From: Thermococcus zilligii AN1 | GTDB lineage: Archaea; Methanobacteriota_B; Thermococci; Thermococcales; Thermococcaceae | Assembly: GCF_000258515.1 (NCBI RefSeq) | Contig: NZ_AJLF01000001.1 | Coordinates: forward strand, 310,001-374,000 | DNA length: 64,000 bases | Direction of reading: 5' to 3' | In this document: positions 15,707 through 24,976 of the stretch, piece by piece | How the letters are laid out: each line of letters opens with the position of its first letter | Numbering within the stretch: the first letter of the stretch is position 1 | Made by a program: the position numbers and the translations under genes | The notes under the pieces: model-generated | The model's input: the letters and a program-made list of their open reading frames with translations, nothing else | Told to the model about the DNA's origin: nothing | Databases searched by the model: none

Positions 15707-17443
15707 ATGGGAGGGTCGTTCAAAGGGCTTGCCAGACTGCTTGGGTACCTAAGGGGGCATGCCTTCCAGTTCTCTCTGGGCGTAGTCCTGGTACTCCTCA
15801 TGTCGTACACCAACGGTGTAGTCCCCGACCTCATAAGGAAGGCCATAGACATGGGGGTAACCGCCGGGGACTACGGCCAGGCCCTCCACTATGCACTCCT
15901 CATACTCCTCGCTGGCGTACTCAACGGGGTCTTCAGCTTTACCGGGAGGTATCTCCTCGTTAAATCTGCCCAGCACGCAGTTTACCGCCTCAGGATGGAC
16001 GCCTTCAGGGCAATTCAGCGGCAGAGGATGGAGTTTTTTGATAGAACCTTCTCCGGCCAGCTGATAAGCAGGGTAACCAACGACACGGAGAGGATAACCA
16101 GTTTTCTGTCGAACCAGTTCAGGATGTTCGTCTACTCGCTCTTCCTGATAGTGGTCTCGCTCTACTACATGCTCCGGATGAACACCCTCCTGGCCCTGGT
16201 GGCCCTGGTTACAATAGGGATCGTCGTGGCCCTGAACTCGGCCTATGCCATGAAAGTCCGCCCCATCTACGACAGGATAAGGTACCAGACGGGGGTCATA
16301 GCTTCCACGGCCACGGGGACGATAGCCGGGATAAAGACGATAAAGGCCCTTTCGGCGGAGGAAGAGATCAGCAAAAAGTTCGAGAGGGAGAACGAGGGGC
16401 TCTACTCACTCAACGTCGAGGCCACAAGGATAGTGGCGATATACGGAAACGCCTCCTTCCTGATCCTCGGAATTGCGATGAGTTTTATGCTGTACTTCGG
16501 CGGAAGGGCCATCATAGAGAACACGCTAACCGTTGGAGAGCTGGCGGCCTTTCTCACGTATATGCTCACCATGACCTGGCCCCTCAGGACGCTCGGCTTC
16601 ACAATAGCCGACATCCAGAGGAGCCTGGCCGCGGCTTCGAGGCTCTTTGAGGTCATGGACTCAGCCCCCGAGAGCGCTGATCCCCCGGACGCTGTCGAGC
16701 TGGAGAACCCGAGGGGAGAGGTGGAGTTCAGGGACGTGTGGCTCACTTACCACACGGGAAAGACCGTCCTTAGGGGGCTGAGCTTTAAGGTAATGCCGGG
16801 CGAGAAAGTCCTCATAACCGGACCGCCGGGCTCGGGAAAGAGCACGGTTCTGAAGCTTATAGCCAGGCTCTACGAGCCAGAAAAGGGGGAGGTGCTCTTA
16901 GACGGGATCGACGTGAGGAAGATAAAGACGGAGAGCCTGAGGAGGGCAGTAGCTTATGTCCCGCAGGAGCCCTTCATATTCAACAGGAGCGTAAGGGAGA
17001 ACATCGCCCTCGCCAAGCCGGACGCGACGATGGAGGAGATAGTAAGGGCCGCTAAGATAGCGAAGATACACGATTTCATAGCCTCCCTCCCGGAAGGCTA
17101 CGAGACAATCCTTGGAGAGAAGGGGATAACCCTTTCCGGCGGCCAGAGGCAGAGGATAGCGCTGGCGAGGGCCCTGCTCCTCGACCCAAGGGTAATCCTC
17201 CTCGATGACCCCGTCTCGAACCTCGACGCCGGGACAGAGAAGCAGCTCGTGGAGGACCTGAGGGAGATACTGAAGGACAGGACGGCGTTGATAGTCTCCC
17301 AGAGGCCGTCGCTCGTTAAGCTCGCCGATAGGGTTATCGTGATGGCCGAGGGCAGAATAGTGGAGGACGGAAAACCTGAGGAACTGGCCAGGAAAGGTGG
17401 GGCCTTCAGCGATATGCTCAGGGCGGTGGGGGAAAATGAATGA
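15707..17443 (+). CDS. ABC exporter half-transporter with degenerate ATP site
   Basis: 578 residues: six-helix exporter membrane domain (with FFDRTFSGQLISRVTNDTERI, the usual coupling region) and ATPase domain. Walker A GPPGSGKST and signature LSGGQRQRIALARALL are normal. The residue after Walker B is aspartate (ILLDDPVSNLD) instead of the catalytic glutamate, and the switch histidine is glutamine (IVSQRPS). These replacements mark the non-hydrolysing site of heterodimeric exporters such as TM287/288. It overlaps the partner gene by 8 bases. Cargo unknown; multidrug, lipid or peptide export are all possible. ATG 15707 fits the TATA box. Confidence 0.92.
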   Translation: MGGSFKGLARLLGYLRGHAFQFSLGVVLVLLMSYTNGVVPDLIRKAIDMGVTAGDYGQALHYALLILLAGVLNGVFSFTGRYLLVKSAQHAVYRLRMDAFRAIQRQRMEFFDRTFSGQLISRVTNDTERITSFLSNQFRMFVYSLFLIVVSLYYMLRMNTLLALVALVTIGIVVALNSAYAMKVRPIYDRIRYQTGVIASTATGTIAGIKTIKALSAEEEISKKFERENEGLYSLNVEATRIVAIYGNASFLILGIAMSFMLYFGGRAIIENTLTVGELAAFLTYMLTMTWPLRTLGFTIADIQRSLAAASRLFEVMDSAPESADPPDAVELENPRGEVEFRDVWLTYHTGKTVLRGLSFKVMPGEKVLITGPPGSGKSTVLKLIARLYEPEKGEVLLDGIDVRKIKTESLRRAVAYVPQEPFIFNRSVRENIALAKPDATMEEIVRAAKIAKIHDFIASLPEGYETILGEKGITLSGGQRQRIALARALLLDPRVILLDDPVSNLDAGTEKQLVEDLREILKDRTALIVSQRPSLVKLADRVIVMAEGRIVEDGKPEELARKGGAFSDMLRAVGENE

Positions 17444-19178
17444 GTCGTCGCTCTCGCTGGTAACGCGCTTCGTAAGGGAAGCCCTCTCCGAGAGGAAAAC
17501 CCTCGCCATAGTGGTGGCGAGCATCGTAGGCTCGGCTTTGACTAACCTGGCCTCCCCCTACCTCCTGAGCGTGGCAATAGACCGCTACATATTGCCGGGG
17601 AGATACGGGAAGCTCGGGCTCATAGCGGCCCTTTACCTCCTCACCCTCGTTGCGCAGTGGTTCTTCATGGTGCTCCAGACGTACTACACGGAAGTTTTCG
17701 GCCAGGGGGTTCTCAGAAGGCTCAGGAGCAGACTGCACGAGAAAGTTCTTTCCGCGAACCTCGACTTCTTCAAAGAGAGGTCCACCGGCGATCTCGTGTC
17801 AAGGATAATCAACGACACCGGCGCGGTGAACGACGTCCTCGTTTCCGGCCTGCTGGGCGGGCTCGGGAGCCTGCTGAGCCTGGTGGGAGTGATAGTTGCC
17901 ATGTTAATACTCGACCTCAGGCTAACCCTCGTAACCCTCACCAGCGTCCCGCTCATGGTTGCCGTCGCCTATTACTTCGGTGGAAAGATGAGGGAGGCCC
18001 ACCTCGAGGCGAGGACGAAGATAGCGAGGATCTCCAGCGTGGTCGAGGAGAGCGTCGCGGGAATAGAGACGATACGCGCCTTTGGAAAGGAAGGGCACGT
18101 CGAGAAGGAGTTCTCGGAGGCGTCACGGGAGACCATCAAGGCTTACCTACGGGTCGCGGTTTACATGGGCCTCTTCTGGCCCCTCATGAACATAGCGAGC
18201 CTTCTCTCGGTTGTGGTGGTCATAGCCTACGGCGGCTACCTCGCCTACCAGGGAAGCGTCAGCATAGGGGTAGTAGTGGCATTCATCCAGTACGCCCAGC
18301 GCTTCCGCGGGCCGATAAACGAGGTAGTAAGCCTCTACGACAGCTTACAGTCCGCCCTGGCCGCCCTGGAGAGGATATACGAGATCCTGGACGACGAGAG
18401 GGTTGAGGACTACGGCGGAAAAACCGTGGAAAAGCTCAGAGGCGGGATAGAGTTCAGAAACGTCTGGTTCGAGTACGAGAAGGGAAGGCCTGTGCTCAGG
18501 GGGATAAACCTCTCGATTCCCCCCGGCTCAAGGGTTGCCCTCGTGGGAAGGACCGGGGCGGGAAAAACGACAATCGCGAACCTGATAATGCGCTTTTACG
18601 ACCCGACCGAAGGCTCAGTCCTCTACGACGGAACCGACGGCAGGGAGATAAGCAGGAAGAGCCTGCGGATGAGAATAGGCTACGTTCCCCAGGAGACCTA
18701 CCTCTTCCCCGGGACGATAATGGATAACATCCTCATAGCGAACCCCAGAGCGAGCAGGGACGACGTGGTGAGGGTCTGCAGGGAGCTTGGGGTCCACGAC
18801 TTCATAATGAGGCTCCCCCAGGGGTACGAAACCCAGGCCGGGGAGGCAGGAAAACTGCTCTCCGTCGGGGAGAAACAGCTCATCTCGCTCGCGAGGGCGA
18901 TGCTCAAGGATCCGGACGTGATTATCCTCGATGAGGCCCTCTCGAGCGTCGACCCCAAGACGGAAAGGCTCGTTCAGGACGCGATGCTGAAGCTCATGGA
19001 GGGCAGGACGAGCATAATCATAGCCCACCGCCTTGGCATAACCCGCTTCGTGGACAGGGTTGTCGTGGTGGAAGACGGGGAGATCGTTGAGGAAGGCCCT
19101 CCCGAGGCCCTGCTCGAGAGGAAGGGCCCCTTCTACAGGCTCTACACTTCCCAGCTCAGCGGGGCTGAAGCGGACTGA
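17436..19178 (+). CDS. ABC exporter half-transporter with canonical ATP site
   Basis: 580 residues, the partner of the preceding protein. Six membrane helices with NLDFFKERSTGDLVSRIINDT, then an ATPase domain with Walker A GRTGAGKTT, Walker B followed by the catalytic glutamate (VIILDEALSSVD) and switch histidine (IIIAHRLG). Its signature motif is altered to LSVGEKQ. This is complementary to the partner: the altered signature pairs with the partner's defective Walker B/switch, giving one dead and one active ATP site. ATG 17436 has GGTGGG five bases upstream and overlaps the end of the first gene. A GC hairpin with five T follows the gene. Confidence 0.92.
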   Translation: MNESSLSLVTRFVREALSERKTLAIVVASIVGSALTNLASPYLLSVAIDRYILPGRYGKLGLIAALYLLTLVAQWFFMVLQTYYTEVFGQGVLRRLRSRLHEKVLSANLDFFKERSTGDLVSRIINDTGAVNDVLVSGLLGGLGSLLSLVGVIVAMLILDLRLTLVTLTSVPLMVAVAYYFGGKMREAHLEARTKIARISSVVEESVAGIETIRAFGKEGHVEKEFSEASRETIKAYLRVAVYMGLFWPLMNIASLLSVVVVIAYGGYLAYQGSVSIGVVVAFIQYAQRFRGPINEVVSLYDSLQSALAALERIYEILDDERVEDYGGKTVEKLRGGIEFRNVWFEYEKGRPVLRGINLSIPPGSRVALVGRTGAGKTTIANLIMRFYDPTEGSVLYDGTDGREISRKSLRMRIGYVPQETYLFPGTIMDNILIANPRASRDDVVRVCRELGVHDFIMRLPQGYETQAGEAGKLLSVGEKQLISLARAMLKDPDVIILDEALSSVDPKTERLVQDAMLKLMEGRTSIIIAHRLGITRFVDRVVVVEDGEIVEEGPPEALLERKGPFYRLYTSQLSGAEAD

Positions 19179-19208
19179 AGGGTTAACGGCGTTAGGGCTT
19201 TCATCGTG

Positions 19209-19229
19209 CCCGGCGGTGCCCGGGTTTTT
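19209..19229 (+). terminator. GC hairpin followed by T5 after the ABC exporter operon
   Basis: CCCGG (19209-19213), loop CGGTGC, CCGGG (19220-19224), then TTTTT (19225-19229), 31 bases after the stop codon. It looks like a bacterial-type intrinsic terminator; in archaea the T run alone can stop RNA polymerase, with FttA assistance. Confidence 0.45.
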
Positions 19230-19319
19230 GATGAAGACGGACACCCATCGCCTCGGCCGGGTGAGAAAACTCCCCTCAGGGGGCAACTTTAAATTGTTCA
19301 GGCATTAAGAATCTGGGGG

Positions 19320-19784
19320 ATGGAAATGTGGCCGTCTGCAAAGTTCGTCGATGAAAGCGTGGCCTTTTCAAGGATGCCAGCGGAGGGAGAGCTCGACGAG
19401 GTGGCGAAGAACTTCGACGCGGTAGTGGTTCTCGTTGAGGAGGGGGAGCTTCCTTACTCGCTCGAGGAATGGGGGAAAAGGGGAGTTGAGGTTCTCCACA
19501 GCCCGATCCCGGATTTCACGGCTCCAAACCTTGAGCAGCTCCTCGAAATCCTCCGCTGGGTCGACGCTAAGACCCGGGAGGGAAAGAGGGTATTAATTCA
19601 TTGCATGGGCGGCCTCGGGAGAAGCGGGACGGTGGCTACTGCCTGGCTCATGTACTCGAAGGGGCTCCCGCTCAGGGAAGCGCTGAGAAGGGTTCGCTCG
19701 GTAAGGCACGGGGCAGTTGAGACACCCGAACAGTTCGAAGTCCTGAAGGAGCTTGAAATGCACCTGTCACATCGACAATTTTGA
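19320..19784 (+). CDS. Dual-specificity protein phosphatase
   Basis: 154 residues, a cysteine-based protein tyrosine/serine phosphatase of the small archaeal type. The P-loop is VLIHCMGGLGRSGTVATAW, containing the C-x5-R catalytic loop; the general acid aspartate is probably in PIPDFTAP, at the expected distance before it. The length matches single-domain members known from Thermococcus. ATG 19320 follows CTGGGGG; a TATA-like CTTTAAATT lies at about 19289-19297. It is alone between the exporter operon and proC, and its last codons overlap the first of two TGTCAMATCGACA sites upstream of proC. Confidence 0.9.
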   Translation: MEMWPSAKFVDESVAFSRMPAEGELDEVAKNFDAVVVLVEEGELPYSLEEWGKRGVEVLHSPIPDFTAPNLEQLLEILRWVDAKTREGKRVLIHCMGGLGRSGTVATAWLMYSKGLPLREALRRVRSVRHGAVETPEQFEVLKELEMHLSHRQF

Positions 19785-19817
19785 GCCGTGTTTGCCCTGC
19801 TTTCTGTCAAATCGACA
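19765..19817. promoter_or_regulatory. Two TGTC-N5-GACA sites upstream of proC
   Basis: TGTCACATCGACA (19765-19777) and TGTCAAATCGACA (19805-19817) differ at one base and are 40 bp apart start to start, about four helical turns. The second ends about 14 bp before the TATA-like CTTTATCT region (about 19831-19838) of proC. The arrangement suggests cooperative binding of a dimeric regulator. Confidence 0.55.
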
Positions 19818-19873
19818 GGGTGTTAGGGGCAAGCTTTATCTTGAAAGATGGCGTGGATAGGGAGGGTGTTTGA

Positions 19874-20653
19874 ATGAGGGTTGCCGTGATAGGTGCCGGA
19901 ACGATAGGTAGCGCAGTTGCTAAAGCCCTGAGAGAGAGCGGGCACGAGGTCGTTGCCACGAGGCGGGATCTGGAGAGGGTTAGGGAGCTCGAGGAGTACG
20001 GGGTCAGGCTTACGAGTAACAACAGGGAGGCCGTTGAGTGGGCTGAGGCAGTTTTTCTGGCGGTGAAGCCGGATAAAGTTGGTGCCGTCCTCGAGGAGGT
20101 CTCCGAACTTCTGGAGGGAAAGTTTCTGATCTCGCTCGCGGCTGGCATAGGGCTTGACTACCTCAAAAGGCTGGCCCCGAAGGCCAAGCTCGTCAGGGCA
20201 ATGCCGAACATAGCGGTTCTCGTCAGGGAGTCCTTCACGGCGTACTCGACGGATTTAGAGGGTGAGGATTTAGAAACCGTTGAAGGCCTTCTCTCGTCCT
20301 TCGGTGAGTTCCTCCGCGTTGAGGAGGAGCACATGGACGCGATAACGGGGCTGAGCGGTTCAGGGCCGGCTTACGTTACCGTCTTCCTTGAGGCCATGAT
20401 CTACGGTGGTTTGAGGGCTGGCCTTCCGAGGGAAGTAGCCAGAAAAGCTTCCCTTCAGACCCTCTTAGGGACGGCCAAACTGCTTATGGAGACCGAAAAG
20501 CACCCTGCCGAGATAAGGGAGTGGGTGATAACGCCCGGCGGGACGACGATAGACGGGATCTTCGAGCTGGAGGAGGGCAAGATAAGGACGGCCGTGATGA
20601 AGGCCGTGGACGCGGCAACAAAGAAGTCAAAGATTCTGTCGAGGAGGGCCTGA
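19874..20653 (+). CDS. proC: Pyrroline-5-carboxylate reductase
   Basis: Last step of proline synthesis: NAD(P)H-dependent reduction of 1-pyrroline-5-carboxylate. 259 residues with the N-terminal dinucleotide fold MRVAVIGAGTIGSAVAKAL, the LAAGIGLDYL and RAMPNIAVLV segments, and the family signature region AITGLSGSGPAYVTVFLEAM with TPGGTTIDGIFELE towards the end. ATG 19874 has GGTGTT three bases upstream. It is monocistronic as far as can be seen, with its own promoter and the TGTC-N5-GACA sites. No other proline genes are nearby, so the precursor route is not evident here. Confidence 0.93.
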   Translation: MRVAVIGAGTIGSAVAKALRESGHEVVATRRDLERVRELEEYGVRLTSNNREAVEWAEAVFLAVKPDKVGAVLEEVSELLEGKFLISLAAGIGLDYLKRLAPKAKLVRAMPNIAVLVRESFTAYSTDLEGEDLETVEGLLSSFGEFLRVEEEHMDAITGLSGSGPAYVTVFLEAMIYGGLRAGLPREVARKASLQTLLGTAKLLMETEKHPAEIREWVITPGGTTIDGIFELEEGKIRTAVMKAVDAATKKSKILSRRA

Positions 20654-20911
20654 AACTCTCCTCCCGTATTTCGGCCCTGAATCGGCCAGATAACCTGCGG
20701 GAGTATCGTCTGGAGCTTACAGTCAGAACGCCTCTGCGTGGAAATTACAGCCCCGAGGCCGGGCCCTTTAAGGGTAAGAATCGCCTTCGGGATGTTCTCC
20801 TTCGGGGGTCTGCCGGGGAAGAGCTACCTCTCATAACCACTTAGCTAATTCGAGAACGCGCATGTCAGATTCTGCGGAAGATTTTTAGGTTAGGGGCCTT
20901 TAACTTCCAGC
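20654..20911. other. 258-bp gap, GC-rich, no gene seen
   Basis: No convincing reading frame on either strand. The middle is GC-rich with short repeated pieces (CCTTCGGGATGTTCTC and CCTTCGGGGGTC near 20785-20812, GGGCCC near 20761). The right end holds the promoter of the 20912 gene (TTTTTAGG near 20881-20888). A structured RNA or a worn-out gene could be present but no family signature is visible. Confidence 0.3.
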
Positions 20912-21682
20912 ATGAGGGTTGCGGTCATAACCAGGGATGCCCGGGCGTATTATCAAGCCGTAAACACGTTGAAAAAGTACGGGATAGGCTTTCACAGTTT
21001 GACGCCTGGGGATAAGATTCCTTTTGACGTTGAGGTCGTTCTCGTTGACGAGATTACCTTCAAACAGGTCGACTTCCCGGTCAAGATCCTCATCGGGGAG
21101 GGTTTCATAGACGAACTTCTGGCTGTCCTCGAGGGGAGGGAGAGATTTAACAGGGTTTACATAGCCATAGACCCGGGTGAGAGGCCCGGGGTGAGCGTAA
21201 TAGCCGATAACAGGGTTCTCGAAGTTCACAGACTTAAGGGGCCCAAGGACGTGGAGCCCATCCTTGAACTTCTGAAAAAGTATCCCGGGGCCAGGATAAA
21301 AATTGGCCATGGCGCTAAAAGGCAGAGGGTTCTCATGCTCAAAGCCCTTGGCCAGTTACTGGGCTACGACTACCACCTGATACTTGTCAACGAGTCAGGG
21401 ACAACCCCCCGGGTTGGGGATACTGAATCAAAGGGTGTTCAGGACATCGTGGCCGCGATAAACATCGGTTTGAGGCAGGGCAGGGAGGTCAGCATAGGGG
21501 AGCTTCTGGATCTGAGGGAGCCAACGAAGAGGGAAATTGACGACATAAAGAAAAGAAGCCGCGAGCTCAGTGGAAACATTACCATTTCATCAGACCTGGC
21601 CAGGGAAGTTGCCCTCGGGAACATAACACTCGAAGAAGCGCTTGAGAGGCAGAGGAGAAAGTCCAAACTCGGTGGGCAGTAG
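20912..21682 (+). CDS. Predicted RuvC/YqgF-like (RNase H fold) protein
   Basis: 256 residues. The central part has the order of acidic motifs of RuvC/YqgF-type nucleases: [15 protein letters not shown] (D87), the segment [26 protein letters not shown] (E161) and [12 protein letters not shown] (D178). The IDPG opening and the E-S-G-T-T block are especially suggestive. The N-terminal 80 residues are a separate alpha/beta part, and the C-terminus has a helical [18 protein letters not shown] segment. Function is inferred from motif spacing only; it could be an inactive member. ATG 20912; it lies 65 bases upstream of cdc48 with a separate promoter between. Confidence 0.65.
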   Translation: MRVAVITRDARAYYQAVNTLKKYGIGFHSLTPGDKIPFDVEVVLVDEITFKQVDFPVKILIGEGFIDELLAVLEGRERFNRVYIAIDPGERPGVSVIADNRVLEVHRLKGPKDVEPILELLKKYPGARIKIGHGAKRQRVLMLKALGQLLGYDYHLILVNESGTTPRVGDTESKGVQDIVAAINIGLRQGREVSIGELLDLREPTKREIDDIKKRSRELSGNITISSDLAREVALGNITLEEALERQRRKSKLGGQ

Positions 21683-21747
21683 CAAGGTATTTTAACCCTA
21701 AAAACCCAGTCTCTGAACGTGGAGAAAAAAGGCCGGAGGTGCGGGCA

Positions 21748-24255
21748 TTGATATTCGGGCACGAGGAGTCCGTCGATGAAATAAAGTTGAGGGTTGCCGA
21801 GGCCCTTAAGGTCGATGTCGGCCGGGGAATAGTGAGGTTTGACAGGTCTTACCAGAAGAAGCTGGGAGTGGCCGCGGGGGACATAGTTGAACTTGTCGGC
21901 TCGCGTTCAACGGCTGCTATAGTTGCCAACGCTCATCCCGACGACAGAGGGCTGGACATAATAAGGATGGACGGGTATCTTAGAAAGAACGCGGGGGTAA
22001 GCATCGGCGACTACGTTACGGTCAGAAAGGCCCAGGTTCAGGAGGCGAAGAAGGTAGTCCTCGCCCCCGCGCAGAAGGGAGTACTCCTCCAGATCCCGGG
22101 GGATCTCGTGAAGCAGAGCCTCCTCGGAAGGCCCGTTGTTAAGGGTGACATAGTTGTCGCGAGCAGCAGGGGGGAGACGGGTTACTACGGCGGTTCTCCG
22201 CTGGATGACCTCATAAGGGGTATCTTTGAGAGCATGCCCATCGCCTTTGGAGAGCTCAAGTTTGTCGTCGTTAACACCGTCCCTAAGGGTATAGTCCAGA
22301 TAACCTACAACACCGAGGTCGAGGTTCTTCCGCAGGCAGTTGAGGTTCATGAGGAGGCAATCCCCGAGGTTACCTACGAGGACATAGGCGGTTTGAGCGA
22401 TGCAATACAGAAGATCCGCGAGATGGTGGAGCTCCCGCTCAAGCACCCGGAGCTCTTTGAGAGGCTTGGCATTGAGCCGCCGAAGGGTGTTCTCCTTTAT
22501 GGTCCTCCCGGAACGGGTAAGACGCTCTTAGCTAAGGCCGTTGCCAACGAGGCTAATGCTCACTTCATAGCCATCAACGGGCCCGAGATAATGAGCAAGT
22601 TCTATGGAGAGAGCGAGGAGAGGCTGAGGGAAGTCTTCAAGGAGGCCGAGGAGAACGCGCCAAGTATAATTTTCATCGATGAGATTGACAGCATCGCCCC
22701 CAAGAGGGAAGAAGTTGTCGGCGAGGTTGAGAAGAGGGTTGTTTCACAGCTCCTCACGTTGATGGACGGCCTGAAGAGCAGGGGCAAGGTCATAGTAATA
22801 GCCGCAACCAACAGGCCTGATGCGATCGATCCGGCGTTGAGGAGGCCCGGCAGGTTTGACAGGGAGATTGAAGTCGGAGTTCCCGACAAGCAGGGGAGGA
22901 AGGAGATACTCCAGATCCACACCAGGGGAATGCCCCTGGAGCCTTCCTTTGAGAAGGGGGAGGTGCTTAAGGTTCTCGACGAGGTTGGGAGCAGAGTGCT
23001 TGAGCCCGAAGTTCTGACGAGGCTGAAGCTCCAGGTGGAGAGGGCGGGAAGCAGTGAGGAAATAAAGAGCATCCTGCAGGAGTACGGTGAGATATATTCA
23101 GACGTTAAGGCGAGGCTCGTAGACAAAATGCTCGAAAGGATCGCCGAGAAGACTCATGGCTTTGTAGGTGCGGATTTGGCGGCCCTCGCAAGGGAGGCGG
23201 CGATGGTCGTTCTGAGAAGGCTCATTGGAGAGGGGAAGATAAGCCCGGAGCAGGAGAGAATACCGCCGGAAGTCCTTCAGGAGCTACGCGTCAGGGAGGA
23301 GGACTTCTATGAGGCGCTGAAGATGGTCGAGCCTTCGGCCCTCAGGGAGGTCCTCATTGAGGTTCCCAACGTCCGCTGGGACGACATTGGTGGCCTGGAG
23401 GAGGTAAAACAGCAGCTTAAGGAAGCGGTGGAGTGGCCACTGAAGTATCCACGGGCCTTTGAGCGGCTTGGCATTGAGCCACCGAAGGGAATCCTCCTCT
23501 ACGGCCCGCCTGGAACCGGTAAGACGCTCTTAGCTAAGGCCGTTGCTACTGAGAGCGAGGCCAACTTCATAGCCATAAGGGGCCCGGAAGTGCTCAGCAA
23601 GTGGGTCGGTGAGACCGAAAAGAGGATCCGGGAGATCTTTAGAAAGGCCCGCCAGGCGGCACCGACGATAATATTCATTGATGAGATTGACGCAATAGCC
23701 CCGGCCAGGGGAAGCTACGAGGGAGGAAAATACCTCGACACCCTGATAAACCAGCTACTGACGGAGATGGACGGTATTGACAAGAACAGCGGCGTCGTCG
23801 TCATAGGAGCAACCAACAGGCCTGACATCATTGATCCGGCACTGCTGAGGCCGGGAAGGTTTGACAGGTTGATCCTCGTCCCGGCACCGGACGAGAAGGA
23901 GAGACTGGAGATACTCAAGGTTCACACCAGGAGGGTACCCCTGGCGGGAGACGTTGACCTGAAGGACATCGCAAAGAGGACCCAGGGCTACTCCGGCGCC
24001 GATTTAGAGGCTCTGGTAAGGGAAGCGGCATTGACTGCACTCAGACGGATGGTTAGCGGTAGCCCCGGTGCCGGGCCCGGCGAAGAGGAGTTCATAGAAA
24101 AGCTGACTGTTACCAGGAGAGACTTTGAGGAGGCCCTGAAGAGGGTCAAGCCGAGCATAACGCCCTACATGATAGAATACTACAACAACTTCGAGGAGAG
24201 CCGCAGGAAAGTCGTCGGTAAGACCGAGAGGTCTCCGGACTACTACACCTTCTGA
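21748..24255 (+). CDS. cdc48: Cdc48/VCP-type AAA ATPase
   Basis: Double-ring AAA unfoldase that feeds proteins to degradation. About 835 residues: N-terminal double-psi barrel part ([20 protein letters not shown], ending in the four-stranded clam domain), D1 with GPPGTGKT and [13 protein letters not shown]2 with GPPGTGKT and [12 protein letters not shown], both with arginine fingers ([18 protein letters not shown]). The stretch [20 protein letters not shown] is an insertion of about 60 residues after the D1 core. The C-terminus DYYTF is not a proteasome-docking HbYX end. TTG 21748 is preferred with GGAGGTG six bases upstream; GTG 21739 overlaps that site. The proteasome beta gene follows. Confidence 0.95.
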   Translation: MIFGHEESVDEIKLRVAEALKVDVGRGIVRFDRSYQKKLGVAAGDIVELVGSRSTAAIVANAHPDDRGLDIIRMDGYLRKNAGVSIGDYVTVRKAQVQEAKKVVLAPAQKGVLLQIPGDLVKQSLLGRPVVKGDIVVASSRGETGYYGGSPLDDLIRGIFESMPIAFGELKFVVVNTVPKGIVQITYNTEVEVLPQAVEVHEEAIPEVTYEDIGGLSDAIQKIREMVELPLKHPELFERLGIEPPKGVLLYGPPGTGKTLLAKAVANEANAHFIAINGPEIMSKFYGESEERLREVFKEAEENAPSIIFIDEIDSIAPKREEVVGEVEKRVVSQLLTLMDGLKSRGKVIVIAATNRPDAIDPALRRPGRFDREIEVGVPDKQGRKEILQIHTRGMPLEPSFEKGEVLKVLDEVGSRVLEPEVLTRLKLQVERAGSSEEIKSILQEYGEIYSDVKARLVDKMLERIAEKTHGFVGADLAALAREAAMVVLRRLIGEGKISPEQERIPPEVLQELRVREEDFYEALKMVEPSALREVLIEVPNVRWDDIGGLEEVKQQLKEAVEWPLKYPRAFERLGIEPPKGILLYGPPGTGKTLLAKAVATESEANFIAIRGPEVLSKWVGETEKRIREIFRKARQAAPTIIFIDEIDAIAPARGSYEGGKYLDTLINQLLTEMDGIDKNSGVVVIGATNRPDIIDPALLRPGRFDRLILVPAPDEKERLEILKVHTRRVPLAGDVDLKDIAKRTQGYSGADLEALVREAALTALRRMVSGSPGAGPGEEEFIEKLTVTRRDFEEALKRVKPSITPYMIEYYNNFEESRRKVVGKTERSPDYYTF

Positions 24256-24275
24256 CCTCTTTCCTTTTCGAAAGG

Positions 24276-24283
24276 TTTAAATA
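24276..24283 (+). promoter_or_regulatory. TATA box for psmB
   Basis: TTTAAATA within AAAGGTTTAAATACC, a consensus-like Thermococcales BRE/TATA. Transcription should start near 24305, leaving a leader of about 40 bases. Confidence 0.65.
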
Positions 24284-24345
24284 CCCCCTGCCCAAGGTAG
24301 GGTTGTCAGATTTTTCTGTTCTACAGATTACAAGGGGTGTCAGAG

Positions 24346-24966
24346 TTGAACGAAGGTTTAAGCGCTGCGAAAGGCACCACGACAGTTGGTTTGATATGCA
24401 GGGACGGGGTTATCCTGGCCGCTGACAAGAGGGCCACGATGGGAAACATGATAACGTCAAAGGAAGTCACAAAGATCTTCCAGATAGACGACCATCTGGC
24501 GATAGCGGGTGCAGGACTCGTTGGGGACATTCTGAGTATGGTCAGGCTCCTGAGGGCAGAGGCAAGGCTCTACAGGGCAAGAGTGGGCAGGGAGATGAGT
24601 GTTAAGGTTCTAACAACTCTAATCGCCAACATTCTCCACGGTGGCAGGGGCTACGGCTACTTTGCCTGGTTCCTCGTTGGCGGCTATGACACAGAGCCAA
24701 GGCTCTACTCCATAGACGCCGCGGGCGGCGTTACCGAGGAGAAGTATGTAGCCGCTGGTTCTGGAATGGAGTTTGCCCTCGCAATTCTGGAAAACGAGTT
24801 CTCAGAGGGGCTTTCCCTTGAGGATGGGATGAGGCTTGCGGCAAAGGCCGTTAACGCGGCCATCAAGAGGGACGTTTACACAGGGGAGGGAATCACCCTC
24901 GTGGTCGTAACAAAGGAAGGCTACCGCGAGCTTGGAGATGACGAAATAAAAACCCTTCTCGAGTGA
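24346..24966 (+). CDS. psmB: Proteasome beta subunit
   Basis: Catalytic beta subunit of the 20S proteasome. A short propeptide ends in AAKG and the catalytic threonine follows ([24 protein letters not shown]). The active-site lysine in DKRATMG and aspartates are present; [12 protein letters not shown] and [14 protein letters not shown] are typical. It resembles the beta1-type of Thermococcales, which next to the other beta type makes mixed particles. TTG 24346 has GGTGTC four bases upstream; GTG 24337 is in frame and would add three residues. It stands between cdc48 and fttA, close to the latter (10 bases), so psmB and fttA are probably one transcript. Confidence 0.95.
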   Translation: MNEGLSAAKGTTTVGLICRDGVILAADKRATMGNMITSKEVTKIFQIDDHLAIAGAGLVGDILSMVRLLRAEARLYRARVGREMSVKVLTTLIANILHGGRGYGYFAWFLVGGYDTEPRLYSIDAAGGVTEEKYVAAGSGMEFALAILENEFSEGLSLEDGMRLAAKAVNAAIKRDVYTGEGITLVVVTKEGYRELGDDEIKTLLE

Positions 24967-24976
24967 GGTGATAGTG

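Noticed and set aside
17657-18406. 249-residue + frame inside the second ABC exporter gene
   Set aside because: Arg/Gly/Pro-rich out-of-frame translation; the ABC transporter frame is clearly the coding one.
19225-19290. TGATGA near 19228 considered as box C of a guide RNA
   Set aside because: No CTGA boxes at usable spacing downstream.
24241-24255. HbYX proteasome-docking tail on Cdc48
   Set aside because: The chain ends DYYTF; the penultimate residue is threonine, not tyrosine.
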